Part shown: positions 45,378-57,536 of the stretch, piece by piece | Numbering within the stretch: position 1 is the first letter of the stretch | How the letters are laid out: each line of letters starts with the position of its first letter | Assembly: GCA_007644065.1 (NCBI GenBank) | Contig: VJWN01000007.1 | Span: forward strand, 2,076,167-2,140,166 | From: Margaritispora aquatica | Lineage: Eukaryota; Ascomycota; Leotiomycetes; Helotiales; Discinellaceae | Direction of reading: 5' to 3' | Length of the DNA: 64,000 bases | The notes under the pieces: generated by a model | What the model was told of the DNA's origin: nothing | What the model saw: only the letters and a program-made list of their open reading frames with translations | The model's database searches: none | Made by a program: the position numbers and the translations under genes

Positions 45378-48285
45378 CTACATCATCAACCCAATGAGAG
45401 CCTGCACCGCATTCATTGGGCCTCTGTCTCTGACCAGCCTGTCGAAGGTCTCAGGCACCTTCATTAGACTCTTACGATCATCCAAGTCTTGCCCTTCGGT
45501 AAAGTCAGCATGCAGCATTGTATTGTCAGTATAGTCAGAACTTACATCCTTCAGGTATCCTCGCATCAGCAGCGAGGACACTTTCCACCTCACCCGTATA
45601 GTCAAATCCAATCTTCCATTCAAATCGTAACTCCACCTCTTCACTTTTCAGCTCCAGACTTGTCCGGCCAATGTTTGGCAGTAATTGCCGCCTTGTCCAT
45701 TGTCCCTGCTGATCCTCATCATAATCCTCCTTCTCATCACGCCTTCGTTTCTTCTTCTTTTGTAATGCAGTGGCTCGTGCTTGTGAAGTCCCAAACTCCT
45801 TCTCGATGGCACACCAGAGCCTGGCTCTCTGAATGGACACTTCAGCCCATCTTGCCATGGCGTAACATACAACCGTAATATCTTTGCCCAACGGTCCGCT
45901 AGCTTGGGCCCGAGCTCGAATGAAGGTTCCGAGTTCTACTTCTGCATTCATGTCCAGTCTCAGCACATCGATAGTTGTTACAGTCAGAGATGAGGAGTCG
46001 ACCAGCATTGCTAGCCTAGATACAAAGAGTCCTGATGGGTGACGTGCGTCAATTACATGCCTTTGCATGATACGGTTAGCATCATCCGCAGAAGAATCTG
46101 AAGCCGGCGGGCTTATAGGGAGCAAAGATATGTTTGAAGAGTAATATAGAGGACTGAAGGCCTGAAGATATGGCAGAGGCTCATCCAGCGCAATTGGAAG
46201 ATGAGATGGCGCTAGCTTGTCAGAGACAGGTGCAGCAATAGGCTTTCGTCGAGGACGAAATGGTAGAAATGCATCCATAGACTTCATAATACTTGTCGCC
46301 TTTGGCGCAGGCTTGGATGTTGGTTCTGGCATTGTCGAGCGAAGTAACATTTGAAGAATTTCCTCTGCATTTGGTGCTACCCCAAGAGGTTTCTTCCTGG
46401 ACTCTGCAAGAAGTCGGATTCGTTCATTTTCTCGATTCGCTAGAGCAACGTCGGCTTGAAGTTGCTGAAGCTGATGGAGGAGATCGTCTCGTTTCTTCCT
46501 TTTCGCGGCATTATGGTCTATTGGCGCAATAAATCGAGATGATCTTCGTCGCCGTGCTTGTTCTTTTGGTGCAAGTAACTTTTGAGCTTGATTTACAGGA
46601 CTGCCTTGGGAGGCTTTCTTGTATGGACTAGCTCCAGAAGTTCGGTCTCTTGGCTTGAGAGGCGATGATTTGTGCTTTTCTGACAATGCCTTGCGCTTTC
46701 TTGCTCTCTTGCTTGGGGTGTCTTGTATGCTACTTGACGGTGTTGTCACTGCAGGGTCCGGAATCCCGCGCTGAGAAGGCGTAAGTGGCAACTCCGGTTC
46801 CTCGTAAAGAGCTGTCATGAACGGATTGAACATTTCTTCGACAATAGAGGGTGCTGTGACTTTTGGGGTGTTTGAGACCTTTGGCAGCGGGTCCTGTACC
46901 TGCTCATGACGCGAAGTGGCCCGTAAAAGTCCAGCAGTAGCATTCTGTGCTGGTCGAATGATCGAGCTCGAGGCCTGGACATCTCTCTCAGTAACCACTT
47001 CGGGGAAATGAAGAACAAAGGCTGGGTCCGAGTATATGGTCGATTCTTGAAGCTCTGCTTCGAGTTGTGCTTCCGCTTCCTGCTCTGCTTCAGTTTCATG
47101 TTTAAGTGCTTGCTCCATAGTCCGTGAAGGGAACGGTGGACGAGTAGGAATTTCATTCGCCCGGCTCTCGACTTGTGGAGCAATTGGTGATTGTCGCAAA
47201 AGGTTCTCATTTTCAACCTGTTCACGTGCAAGTGTTAAATTTTTAACACTGTCCTTGATGACGTTCGCCAATTTGGCTTCAAGTGGCGCTTGAGTTCCTC
47301 GGCGTGTTTCTTGTTGAAGGATGGTATGACTAAACTCAGCTTGTTCAAGTGGTAGCGACGATATTGGCGATCTTCTTAGCCCACCTCTTGGTGCTACTTG
47401 TTGGGAACTGCTCTCTACGCTTTCTGTGACCTGGGATATGATGGGGGATCTCCTGAGGCCACCTCGTTCGCGGACATGAGGTTCTTGTTGCTGAGCAGTA
47501 CGCTCTTCGCTCTCAGTTGGTTGAGACAAGATTGGTGACTTTTCATGTCCAACCCTCTTTGCTTCAAGCTGTCTATCTTGCTGGATATTATTATCCTCCG
47601 CAATGCTTGTAGTCTGAGAAGCCATAGGTGACCTCCTCAACCCCATCTTCTTAAAAGGATTTTCGTCAATGTTTCCTGGTTCCTGCGAAGGCTGTGGTGG
47701 CTGCGAATCTGCTGGCGGAGACCTCCTCAAGCCTTTCTTTTGGAATGGATTCATATCGTCCCTCAAGTCCATTGCCGCGATCTGGCTCGCATTTCCAAAT
47801 GGGACCCTTTCCGGTCTCTTCACTGGAGATCGAGACATCCTCCTTGGTTTCCCCGACATACTAACACTCTTGGTACGCATCTTTGGTGTAGTAGCTCTCT
47901 GAGTTTGACCTTCGTTCTGCGCAATCAAAACTTCCGTGGGTGGATCATTTTCCTGAGTTGTAGTCGCCGATTCAGATCCATCTCTCACTTGGGCATGCGA
48001 ATCCGCAAGCTTCCCTCGATTCTCGGCCAGTGCTTTGGCGAATACATCTTGCAAGTCTCTCCCTCGACTCCCAGGTCTTATGGAGCCTTCACCTGAAGAC
48101 GAAGGGCGCAGTAACTGCGGATTGTGCCTTGACAAGCTTGCTTTCGTAGGGGATGCAAAGGAAGGTCTTCTGTTGGGAGTGTTCCGAGAGCTTGGAACAG
48201 GTATGCGACTTGGTGTATTCGACGCGTCAACTGGAATACTCGTGGTGGGCGAAGTTTTGCGCCGTTTTGATGGTGAGTCTGCCAT
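45378..48285 (-). CDS. Large Ser/Pro-rich chromosomal protein, possible inner-kinetochore (CENP-O/Mcm21-like) subunit
   Basis: Two exons, 48285-45546 and 45493-45378. A 52-nt intron (GTAAGT) joins EGW|QDLDDRKSL and gives 951 residues. The N-terminal 400 residues are disordered and rich in SP/RS phospho-type motifs, with the repeated unit GLRRSP four times (NPFQKKGLRRSPPA, NPFKKMGLRRSPMA, RGGLRRSPII, RGGLRRSPIS). A basic patch (ARRRRSSRF, AAKRKKRDD) precedes a short coiled coil (LLHQLQQLQADVALANREN). The folded C-terminal part has FVSRLAMLVDSSSLTVTTIDVLRLD and ends with KVPETFDRLVRDRGPMNAVQ. This layout suits a chromatin/kinetochore protein. I think CENP-O/Mcm21 is the likeliest family, but the call is tentative. 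Confidence 0.75.
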
Positions 48286-48758
48286 TGATAATCAAGACTT
48301 TCAGTGCAATTCCATATTCGATTAACAGTTGCATATATACTTGTTACTGTAAAAAGATGTTCATGTGCTTGTCGAATTTCGTTGTTCAAGGTTGATGTGT
48401 CGCGTACCCAGGTCAGGTTGGACGCGATTTGAGGGGCATTTGAAGCGACGATTCAATTGGTCTACTAAGACATCTTTCTGAAGATGTCTTCTATCTTGAG
48501 AATATCTACTCGACTATCTTCCTTCTATAATTATTAAAAACGAGAGATTACTCTGCAAGTCAATTGTCACAGGAATATATGTCACGAGGCTGATATGTGG
48601 TGGTGCAAATGGAAGTGCAGGCCCTGGAAGCTCGATGACGTTCCCGAGGTTGGCGGCGATCTTTTCAAGACATCAACATCCCGATTTCAAATCTGCCATG
48701 ACCCTGCGATAACACTCCACGCTGTTTTGCTCCAATACATATAAGCATTTTACAGATC
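48286..48758. promoter_or_regulatory. Divergent promoter region
   Basis: A 473-base gap between the start codons of the kinetochore-like gene (minus) and the oxidoreductase-like gene (plus). Contains the short inverted pair aagacatctttctgaagatgtctt near 48467-48490. Confidence 0.5.
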
Positions 48759-49469
48759 ATGGAAACACGGTTTCTTGTTCGCGCAGTGCAGCGCATAGTT
48801 AGCAGTCGTCCATGTTCTCGAGTCCACCATTTTTCATCAAGCTCAAAAGCTACCTCACAGCAAGCAAATCCTATTGGCGACTATTATGCCTCAATCCTCG
48901 AATCTTCCTCTCCAGTTGTATCCTCAAAGCCACCTACCACGGCAAACGAATCATCGACGCCTCCGATATCCTCTACGCCTGCGGACACTCCACCACAAGC
49001 TACCATCCTCTTCTCGTCGCGGCTTTCCTCGCCACTAGAACGGCGCAATGAGATCAAAAAGAATAGCACATTGATCGCAGGTGTGTGGGTACCCCAGAAG
49101 CCAGATGAGCCGGATAATTGCTGTATGAGCGGTTGTGTGAACTGTGTTTGGGATCGGTATGGAGAAGAGCTTGAGGATTGGGCTGCAAAGCGCAAGGAAG
49201 CAGATGCTGCTCTAATGAAGGATGGAGGATTGGAGAAGACCAAGAAAAGAAGACAAAAGCCAGCCACAACGTTGGTTAAGGGCGTGGACTCTGTATTAAG
49301 CATGGACGATGACGGGGGTGGGAGCGAGACAAATTGGACCACAGGACTAGAGCAAGGCTTCACAAATGATGACCTGTTCAAGGATGTGCCGGTGGGAATT
49401 CGAGAGTTTATGAAGCAGGAAAAGAAGCTTAAGCAGAAACATGCCCTTGAAGGGACAAGTGGTGGGTGA
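48759..49469 (+). CDS. Oxidoreductase-like domain protein, mitochondrial (OXLD1/YPL107W type)
   Basis: A single-exon 236-residue protein. The N-terminus (METRFLVRAVQRIVSSRPCS) is Arg/Ser-rich and lacks acids after residue 2, as in mitochondrial presequences. The conserved short domain is PQKPDEPDNCCMSGCVNCVW (residues about 112-131) followed by DRYGEELEDW, the signature of the oxidoreductase-like Pfam family found in OXLD1 and yeast YPL107W. The C-terminal tail carries DDLFKDVPVGIREFMKQEKK, which matches fungal members. The biochemical role is not established in the family. The four cysteines (CC..GC..C) suggest metal or redox binding. Confidence 0.85.
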   Translation: METRFLVRAVQRIVSSRPCSRVHHFSSSSKATSQQANPIGDYYASILESSSPVVSSKPPTTANESSTPPISSTPADTPPQATILFSSRLSSPLERRNEIKKNSTLIAGVWVPQKPDEPDNCCMSGCVNCVWDRYGEELEDWAAKRKEADAALMKDGGLEKTKKRRQKPATTLVKGVDSVLSMDDDGGGSETNWTTGLEQGFTNDDLFKDVPVGIREFMKQEKKLKQKHALEGTSGG

Positions 49470-49601
49470 AAACTTGCAATCAAAGCTTAGTTGTACATAT
49501 GCAGCGCCCATCTTGATGCTGTGAGTGTTCAAATTCAACGATACTCTATGCCAAATAATTCAACTTTTCTGCGATGTCCATAACCCCCTGATATGTCATG
49601 C

Positions 49602-50094
49602 TTAATCGACATCCACGCCCTTGGTCCTCAAGTCGGCTCGTGCCAAATCAATCTCCTTCATCAGTTCTGCGTGTGCCTTAGGTACATCGTTGAATGTGAA
49701 TACACCGTAGCCGAGTTTGAACAGGAGATATGCGCCAAAGGAAACGAGAGCCCAGAATGGAAGCTTAACTAAATATTAGCCAAAAGTATCTTGACATTGG
49801 TGCTAGTTTCCAGTTGTCTTTGCCTATGTGGCAGAAGAGCTAAAGCTTCAATGGACTTTGGTTCTGGCGTGTAGTCTAATAGGGATCGAGGGTATCTTTT
49901 GTGGAGGAGAAATGACGTACGACTGGTATTATCTGTTCTGAGATCAAGCTAGGAAGAGGAATGAGCTGAAGATATAGGGCGAGGTAGAGCTGCAGTGTTG
50001 TCAGTTGCTATTGTATGGGATTATATGGAAAGTGCAAGTGCCATACAGAGGTAATTAGAAGGCCGACAGAAATATCTTGCTGCGCGCGAGCCAT
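49602..50094 (-). CDS. dpm3: Dolichol-phosphate mannosyltransferase subunit 3
   Basis: Three small exons, 50094-50047, 49989-49921 and 49763-49602, join in phase 0 to a 92-residue protein, exactly the length of the family. DPM3 tethers the catalytic DPM1 subunit to the ER membrane through two hydrophobic segments. Here they are the SVGLLITSLYLALYLQLIPL segment and LPFWALVSFGAYLLFKLGYG. The conserved C-terminal helix is TFNDVPKAHAELMKEIDLAR followed by ADLRTKGVDVD, matching the DPM1-binding end of DPM3. I chose the last acceptor as TTAAG over the closer TTTAG because only the former keeps frame with the conserved helix. No coding sequence is otherwise visible between 49500 and 51186. Confidence 0.9.
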
Positions 50095-51185
50095 TTTGAT
50101 GTTTTGTGGTGTAGATTGACGTTAAAATAAGAGGGATCTTATATTGTAAAGGAGTGTGGTTCCGTAAGGAGGGGCTGAATACTGAGGATGTTGCGTTTAG
50201 GTAGAGGACACTATCCGCGAAACTCCAAATTTGGGTCGCGTCCGAATCACATGACATAAACGCTGGACTCCAATTCCGTTCATTCCAAGTTGAAATTGAA
50301 CGTGTAAACTGTGTCTTTGTAGGAACGAATATCTGATTTCTAACTATGTGGTGTTTCAAGAGAGCATAAGATCGTCTTGACTTGGTCGATATTTACCTAC
50401 CTAAGGTGCCTCCAGCGATTTCAACTTTCCACTGTCACGAAGTGCCTTAACAGTTTAAGTTGAGTGGCAATTAAAACTGAGCAATAGAAGCTGGAATTGT
50501 GGTCTCTTTTGATACAGTAGCATACAAACCAAGTATCATATTGCTTTTGTGCCTACGCTACATATCTCTATCCAAAAAGTAGACTTGTAGAACATGCATG
50601 GCAAAGCAGTCTAGCAGAAAAGGTAGACAATGTCTTCTCGGCCAGCTTCAAAGCTGCGGGCTGCTAATTCCCAGACCGCTTAGTTTAGAGCTTTACATGC
50701 ATATACAATATACAGCTGCTACCTCCGCTATGAAAATATGCTATCATGATGCCGCGCATACTCGACTAGTGCTCTTCTTCAATTCCAACATAAAGCTGAA
50801 CTCAATGAAAAGGTCTCTTTCGAGAGTGCAATCAAAAATTCCACCTATGGCGACCCCGAAAGATAGCCAAGCAGTCTCGACTTCCGCGTTGTGCAATGCA
50901 GGTCTCGTCTACCCAACATCTTCATTCTTGAGCGAAAATGTTGTAAGCAAGGTAAGTATGAGGAGCAAAAGTGGTTGAAGGGGTGGCCATGTTTATATAC
51001 CTAGGAAAACCTACAAAGGACGCTAGTGCCAGGTGGGGTGGCAGCCTTGCAGCCTTTATGCCTCAGGCACTATAACACTCGTCAAAATTCTTAGTGCGGT
51101 TCCTCACCCACAAACAATTTTCGAGAGTCCGAAATTGACCATATCTCGACAACGCCAAACGACAAGCTGATCGCAACACGACAAA
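50095..51185. promoter_or_regulatory. Divergent promoter region dpm3 / eL13
   Basis: A 1.1-kb gap between divergent starts. It contains an AGGTAGGT-type word (cctacctaaggtgcc near 50396). The open frame 50598-50978 is featureless. The stretch before 51186 is the eL13 leader (caacacgacaaa). Confidence 0.5.
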
Positions 51186-51989
51186 ATGGCGATTAAGCAC
51201 AATCAGCAGATCCCTCACAACCGTATGTCAAATCATTAATTCTGCGAGGAAATATGGCTGATTTGGTATAGATTTCCGCAAGGATTGGCAACGACGAGTC
51301 CGAGTTCACTTCGACCAGGTATTTTACAAAATTCAGCAGCAGGAATGGAACAGGAATCTAACATGAAATGTTCAGCCCGGCCGAAAGCTCAGACGTCGCA
51401 ATGCCCGTCTCTCAAAGGCTGCAGCTGTCGCTCCTCGCCCAGTTGACAAGCTGAGACCAATTGTCCGATGCCCAACGATCAAGTACAACCGTCGTGTACG
51501 AGCTGGACGTGGTTTCACCTTGACTGAGTTGAAGGTAGGAATTGAGGGGAAATGCGCAAGGAATTCAACCTAACAAAATTACAGGAAGCCGGTATCCCAA
51601 GAAAGCTTGCGCCAACGATCGGTATCTCTGTTGATTTCCGCCGCCAAAACCTCTCCCAAGAATCCCTGACCGTCAACGTCGCACGCCTAAAGGCATACAA
51701 CAGCCGCTTGATTCTCTTCCCCCGCAAGTTGGGTCAACACAAGAAGGGTGACGCTTCCAAGGAGGAGGTCTCCGCTGCCAAGGACACCATCACATCTGTC
51801 CGATCCGGTCTTCCAATTCTCCACGCAGATCCATCCATCAAGGAGATCAAGAAGAGCGATATGCCAGCTGCTATCGAGGGTGGTGCATTCAGGAAGTTGC
51901 GTGAGGCTAGAAGTGAGGCTAGGAACTTGGGCAAGCGTGAGAAGCGTGCGAGAGAGAAGGCTGATGAGGCCGCTGCTGCTAAGAAATAA
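51186..51989 (+). CDS. rpl13: 60S ribosomal protein eL13 (L13)
   Basis: Four exons: 51186-51222, 51272-51318, 51376-51534 and 51585-51989 give 215 residues. Family landmarks are [20 protein letters not shown] at the N-terminus, [42 protein letters not shown], and the C-terminal basic, Ala-rich helix ([18 protein letters not shown]). It is a component of the large ribosomal subunit. The intron-dense 5' end with tiny exons is typical of ribosomal protein genes in filamentous fungi. Confidence 0.95.
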
Positions 51990-52619
51990 ATGGCAAACGG
52001 TTTCTGGTTGTTTCTTTTTCTGCTGGTCGCGATGGTTCGCTGGAGGTCACATAGCAGAATCTTGGGGCCGAGGTGTACTTCATGAATGCAAATGGCTTTG
52101 CGCATCAAATCGGAGTTCATGATGGAAAAGTCAAGTGGACTAGGATGAGCAATGAAACTGGGATCAGCAATTCGGAGTCATGGTATGAATAATGTGAATT
52201 TTGAAGCATTTGTTGACTGTTCAATTATCTGGGTTGTCGAAGTCGACGTTCATGCACATGTACATCTGTAATGTGATCACAATCTGTGTGCATCATGTTC
52301 ACAAGTATCTACATCCCAGAAGGATGACTGCAACAAATATTTGGGGAAAGAGCAACTTGCGTCAATTTTTCCTTCTTCATATCCATTTTTAATTCCAGGA
52401 TTTTCATTTGCACTCACAATATTTCAAGTACTTTATTCCAGCAAAACCGTTACTCTATTGTCTTCTCTGATTCAGATCATATTGATTATTCCTATAGCCT
52501 CCATCAAATCATATGTGTGTCGAGGTGCAACTTGATTGCGCATACAGCAGGTGAGAAAGTATAAATCCAAGGTACATTCGTTCGACATTATTATCTTCCG
52601 CGAGCTAACGCAATAGTAG
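51990..52619. other. Intergenic
   Basis: Follows eL13. The stretch just before 52620 (gagctaacgcaatagtag) looks like a branch point and acceptor, so the Cys-module locus may have an upstream exon here that I could not identify. Confidence 0.4.
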
Positions 52620-53481
52620 ATGTCCAGGCCAAATACATATACAGACACAAAGTCGAAGATACTCGAGCTGCCAACTATAAATTTACCAACAAACACATAC
52701 AGAGAAGCACAGAAAACACGGCTGTCTACCCCAGATATAGTATCAAAAACGGCAAAACCAAGATCTCTGGAGCCAGACTCGAGCCAAGACCAACACCAAG
52801 AATGGAAGAAGGTTCCAAGTGTCCTACCTGCGGAGCAGAAGATTGTAACGGTACTTGCCACGCCTGTGGCGCAGGACACAATCTCTGAAGACAATGCAAA
52901 AGATAACGACAGTTCCAAATGTCCCACGTGTGGAGCAGACAATTATCATGGGACATGTCACGCTTGTGGTGCAGGGACGAATAAGGAAGAAACCACAGAG
53001 GTCAAAGTCTCCCATATCTATGTATGAAGACTGTCTAAAGAAACCTCTGCTTGCAAGTATTGTTGAAAATGCGGATACCACAGAGTTTACCACGTCTGTA
53101 CATGAAGACTATCAAGAGAACTCTCTGCCTACAGGTATCATTGAAAAAGCGGATACCAAAGAATCTCTTATATCTATACATAAAGATTATCAAGGGAAGT
53201 TTACTACAAGCATTATGGAAAACACGAACACTAAAGAAAGCGTAGAGTCAAAATGCCCAACATGCAGCGTAACAGGTTACACTGGTCGTTGCCACTACTG
53301 TGGTGCTGGATACGACAAGGAGGGAGACGAAGACTCGAAGCACCCAGGATACAATCGAGGTGGGAAAGATGAGCCAAGCTGCCCTTCGTGTGACACTACT
53401 GGATTCAACAGGAGTTGTCTTTACTGTGGGTTAATCGTCCCGGACATAGGTCGGAAGAGAGGTTGGTTGAGGAGCGATTAA
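52620..53481 (+). pseudogene. Cys-rich CxxC-module locus split over three reading frames
   Basis: Four modules of the pattern CPxC-GxC(H/Y)xCG occur in order. Module 1 (KCPTCGAEDCNGTCHACGAG, about 52817-52876) is in frame 2. Module 2 (KCPTCGADNYHGTCHACGAG, about 52914-52976) is in the frame that starts at ATG 52620. Modules 3 and 4 (SKCPTCSVTGYTGRCHYCGA and SCPSCDTTGFNRSCLYCG, to 53481) are in frame 1. Between modules 2 and 3 sits a 26-residue tandem repeat (EDYQ...ADTKES). Each CxxC pair would bind one zinc, so this was probably a small array of zinc knuckles or ribbons. I find no GT-AG introns that restore one frame, and single-base indels near 52805, 52890 and 53010 would. I therefore call it a decayed gene, but a frameshifting or multi-transcript reading is possible. 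Confidence 0.55.
53013..53246 (+). repeat. 78-nt tandem repeat, three copies
   Basis: The words tatgaagactgtc (53023), catgaagactatc (53101) and cataaagattatc (53179) recur every 78 nt and encode three similar 26-residue units in frame 1. Confidence 0.8.
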
Positions 53482-54606
53482 TCGATTATGGTGGGATCAA
53501 TGGTGCAGTGCTATCTCAGAGCGAGTGTATACTTGTTGTATTCAAAAGCGTCAAAAATCCTTAGGAATGGAAATATCTTGCTTACCGTTTCATGGCCGAC
53601 TCCCAAGAAAGCGTCGTCTCCAACCACGTCACGGGTCCAGCCTCGTTATGTGCATGCTCACTGCAGGTCGACTTTCACACCTTCGCCAGCGTATTGAATG
53701 ATCACATTGATAATGTAAAATGCCATGCACAAAATGATAAGACCCAAATCTGCAGCTCGTCGTCATAGGAAGTAAAGCCTGCGGGATACAATATTCAATT
53801 CACTAGGTTGGGCTCAATTGACATTAAAAATTCCTTTATTCACTTTCTGAAACGTACATAAGATCTATTCAAGCCAAGTCTGACCTATTATAAGAAATGT
53901 TTTTGTGGTGCTTAAACGATTCAGGTAGATAACAGTCTATAAACGAATTGAGTCCATGGAAAAGCGTGACATGATTTGAGGTCAACAAAAACTTTTGAGA
54001 TTAGTCATCTTCCTTGAAACTCAAAACATTTCTAAACGTACCTAGTAATCGGCACTTATGTGCTTCTATTGAATTGATTCTCTCAATCTATTTTAGATTA
54101 TCTCATGATTCTCCAAGAGTTGTTCGAAATATTACTCCTTAGCTGTTCTAAAATTGACAGCTCAACCATTACTTGATTGAGAATCCTTGCATGATACGAA
54201 GCACAACCTTCATTCAGTGAATTTCGAGGATAGGCTGGTCAGTGACTCCAGGCCAGTCACATAGTTCATTCAACTGGCTCGTTTGACTATTTTACATATC
54301 AGGATATTCCGGGGCGAGGCTGAAAGGCTGCATTTGAGAGAGAAATCTACAGTGGATTGGTCAGTCTTCTGTTTACCAAGCCCTCAATACTTGTGAGAGG
54401 ACAAGTTAAAACACCGATTCCGAAAACCGCCAAGATCTTAATATACGTGGTTTCAGCGTGCGATCACATTGTACCGCTTTTACTATTGTTGGGGCGCAGC
54501 AAAACGGCGCTTTCACTCCCTAGACTTTCAGGCACCAGTATTTGTACCTCTTACGCATAGACAACGGGCTCGGGCTATTGCTTCAGTAAAGCACCAAGCC
54601 TCAAGA
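53482..54606. other. Intergenic
   Basis: 1.1 kb between the Cys-module locus and the armadillo-repeat gene, AT-rich in the middle, with no recognisable gene. Includes the promoter of the gene starting at 54607. Confidence 0.45.
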
Positions 54607-57174
54607 ATGGCGGGCAATCCATCGAGCTCATATATAGACGGGAAATTGCCTATAAAAAATGGGGATGCCACTTCATCAAGTACCGGACTACGAGCTATTC
54701 CAGGCAATCCAGATCACTCTCATATATTTGCTTTGCCAATATCCATTCAGGATAAGAGAGACATAGCAGGAAAGTTCAAAGCTATTTTTGAGGTCGAAAC
54801 ACACCCTGTCCAACACAACATGGAGATGGTTGAGGTTGAAGGGGAGGACGAGGTTGAGGGGACCGTTGATTTAGAAGACCAGCGTCTTAAAACCGAAAGT
54901 CTGAAAGCAGTGTTATCAACACTTGCTCAACTATGGTGGGCAGATCCAGAGCAGTTGACTGAAGTGACGGAAAAGCTTGCGGATGGGAGTCGAGATCGTA
55001 AGTGAAAGCTCGGTTTTTCCCTTTCGGACCACACACAAATTTAGTTGCATAACCATAATGTTCGGATGGGCTAAGTCTGTGTGCGAATTGCCAAATGCTA
55101 ATACACGCACAGCGAAATGGCGATTGCCACTTGGAGACTCTGGAATTTTGGATTTCTTCCTCGAAATATTCAGTACTCATGACCTAAAGCCGAACCTGAA
55201 AATTCATGTCTTGCGGCTGATCGGGAATTCTTGCGCTGATACTGGTGAGTTTGAATAATTAATATCAAACTATCGCTAATTAAAAAGACGAGAACAGAGC
55301 AAGAGTGGTCGCTTCGAATTATATGCCCTTCATCATTGGTCAGCTGAAAGATGCTTCATTTATTCCCTTCGCCATACCCGTTCTGTACAATATTTGCCTA
55401 GATTATGGTAAGCATTTCTCCTCACATTGAAAGAAACTTTCTAAATCTTGCAGAACCGGCCCAACAGCAAGCATCGGCTTCGCTTCTGACCAAGGAGATT
55501 GTGGGGTTTATTTCAAGCCCAATGTTTGGTCAATTCACAGTATTTATGGGATACATATGTAAAATCCTTGACCTTATGGCTGCACAAGGTAGGTCTGCAT
55601 CTTCTTCCCAAAACTTCTTCGCTGAGATTTGAGCAGCTTCAGATGTCGAACTTGCTCCAGAGCATACAGCAAGAGCTCTTCTTCAGATAGCCTCAAATAA
55701 AGAAGCCCCAGTGGACATGGAAGATTTTATCACAGTCATTAATACAGCAGTATCCTATCTTAAACATGAGAAGTTCCAAAAGGCTCTTTTAGTACCTGGG
55801 GCCATGGACCAAACTCTTGGCGTCCTTGTGGACTCATACACTCGCTTCGACTCTCATCCTTCAATTGGAGCTCCTTCGACCTTAGACGAGGAAGATGCCA
55901 AAGCACTCCAACAAATGCGTACGAATCTCAACCAAGTCCTTTCCGATGTATCTGCTCTGCCCGAGTTCAGAGAAGCGTGCCCAGTAACATCGCCACTTGC
56001 AAGTTTCCTCCGTCGCTGGCTTGTCAGCCCGCAGCTCCAACTTCAAGTCTGTGCCTGCATCATGCTTGGAAATATTGCACGCACAGATGCTGCTTGCCAG
56101 GAGTTTGTACATACCTCTCGCATTCATTTACCTCTCATCTCAATTATTGGTGAGACCTCGGACTCGTCACTTCTTCACGCTGCCCTTGGTTTCCTCAAGA
56201 ATCTTGCTCTTCCAGCGATTAACAAGGATGTGCTTGGCGAATCTGGCATCTTTGATGCATTGCCTCGTCTTTGGGCACTTGATACTCTGCAACAGATTCA
56301 ATTCGCTTCAATATCTCTTGCACGCCAACTTACCATTGGTAATTACGAGAACGTCCGCAGGGCCTGCAAACGCCTTTCAGACGACATAGACTCGCCAGCA
56401 TATTCACGCACCAGGCTCTCTCTCCTCATTGCACTTTTTGAACGCACAGACGTAGAGCCGATTAAAATGGAAATTGCACGACTTATCACCTCAATTTGTC
56501 GTGTATATAACAGTACAGACGCTGGAGGCTGCTCACCTGCCGAGCTAGAAGCAACCCGCATTACATTCTTCGAACGGCATCCAGATTTTGGAAGACCGCT
56601 AAGTTTCATGGTGTCCCAAACAAAATGGCCTGTGGTGAGAAGTGAAGGCTGGTTTGTATTCGCTCTTATGGCTCGATATCCAGAAGGAGCGCAGCACATC
56701 AGCGATATCTTACACGACGTCGCGGTGTTTAGACCCCTGGTTCAACTGCTTACTGGCAAAGATCCTATCGATACCGACTCGTCGCCATCTTCGACTTCTC
56801 CTTCATCGGTACCCTCATCATCGATCACCACTATCTCTTCACAATCCTCAGCAACCTCGCTTGATCAAGCTGCACTCCTCGGACTCACGCCCGAGGCTCC
56901 CGGTCCACATCCCCAAGCAGCGGAGATGGCCCGGATAGATCGCGAGAACGCTCTTGTCTTAGTCAGCGAGATGCTCAAAAACCGTGGATCGGACATGGCA
57001 CTCATGCGGAGAACGTTGTTTGAAGATCTGTTGAAAGGTGGAAGTGAGGTCGTGTTAAGCTATAGGGAAGCCAAGCCGGCTTGGGAGCAGGTTCTTGTAC
57101 CAAAGGAGCAGAGACTGACTGCTGGCTTGAATCTGCAGGAGATTGCTGAACAGAGTTTCACAGAGCTGAGTTAG
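54607..57174 (+). CDS. SmgGDS/RAP1GDS1-like armadillo-repeat protein
   Basis: Five exons: 54607-54997, 55113-55244, 55288-55407, 55454-55588 and 55637-57174 give 771 residues. I chose ATG 54607 (MAGNPSSSYIDGK). The sequence is a chain of helical armadillo-like repeats, for example KWRLPLGDSGILDFFLEIFS, NLKIHVLRLIGNSCADTDEN, LQLQVCACIMLGNIARTDAA and SLLHAALGFLKNLALPAINK. A Ser-rich low-complexity insert follows near residue 645, then a final helical segment. This follows the fungal homologues of the SmgGDS small-GTPase guanine-nucleotide dissociation stimulator/chaperone. The GTPase partner is not shown. All four introns are short, GT-AG and in phase. Confidence 0.85.
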
Positions 57175-57536
57175 AAGCATGGATTTGGATGGATGCATAG
57201 GTTACGGTCGTAAAGGATATTTAAATAGAAGGCACATCCAATCGCAAACAGAGAGTCAACACCTCGCCAAGAGTCCTTCTAGTCCTTGCTTTTCCCCATA
57301 AATGTGGCATACCCAAAACATTTTCTGTTGTCATGAGTTTTATTCTCACCCTCTTTATCTTCGTCATTCCTCTCCTAGATTCCTGTCATTGTATTACTCG
57401 CTTCGCCAAACACGAGAGGTAGGTAACCTCCCACCAACCCACACACTAACTCGAGATGACTCACCACATCCACAAGAATCATCTTTATGATTGAGGGAAA
57501 AAAAGAGATACTTCCAACAAGAAACAAGAAAAAACA
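57175..57536. other. Intergenic
   Basis: 3' UTR of the armadillo gene and the 5' flank of the tRNA-like gene. The open frame 57302-57490 is not supported. Confidence 0.4.
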
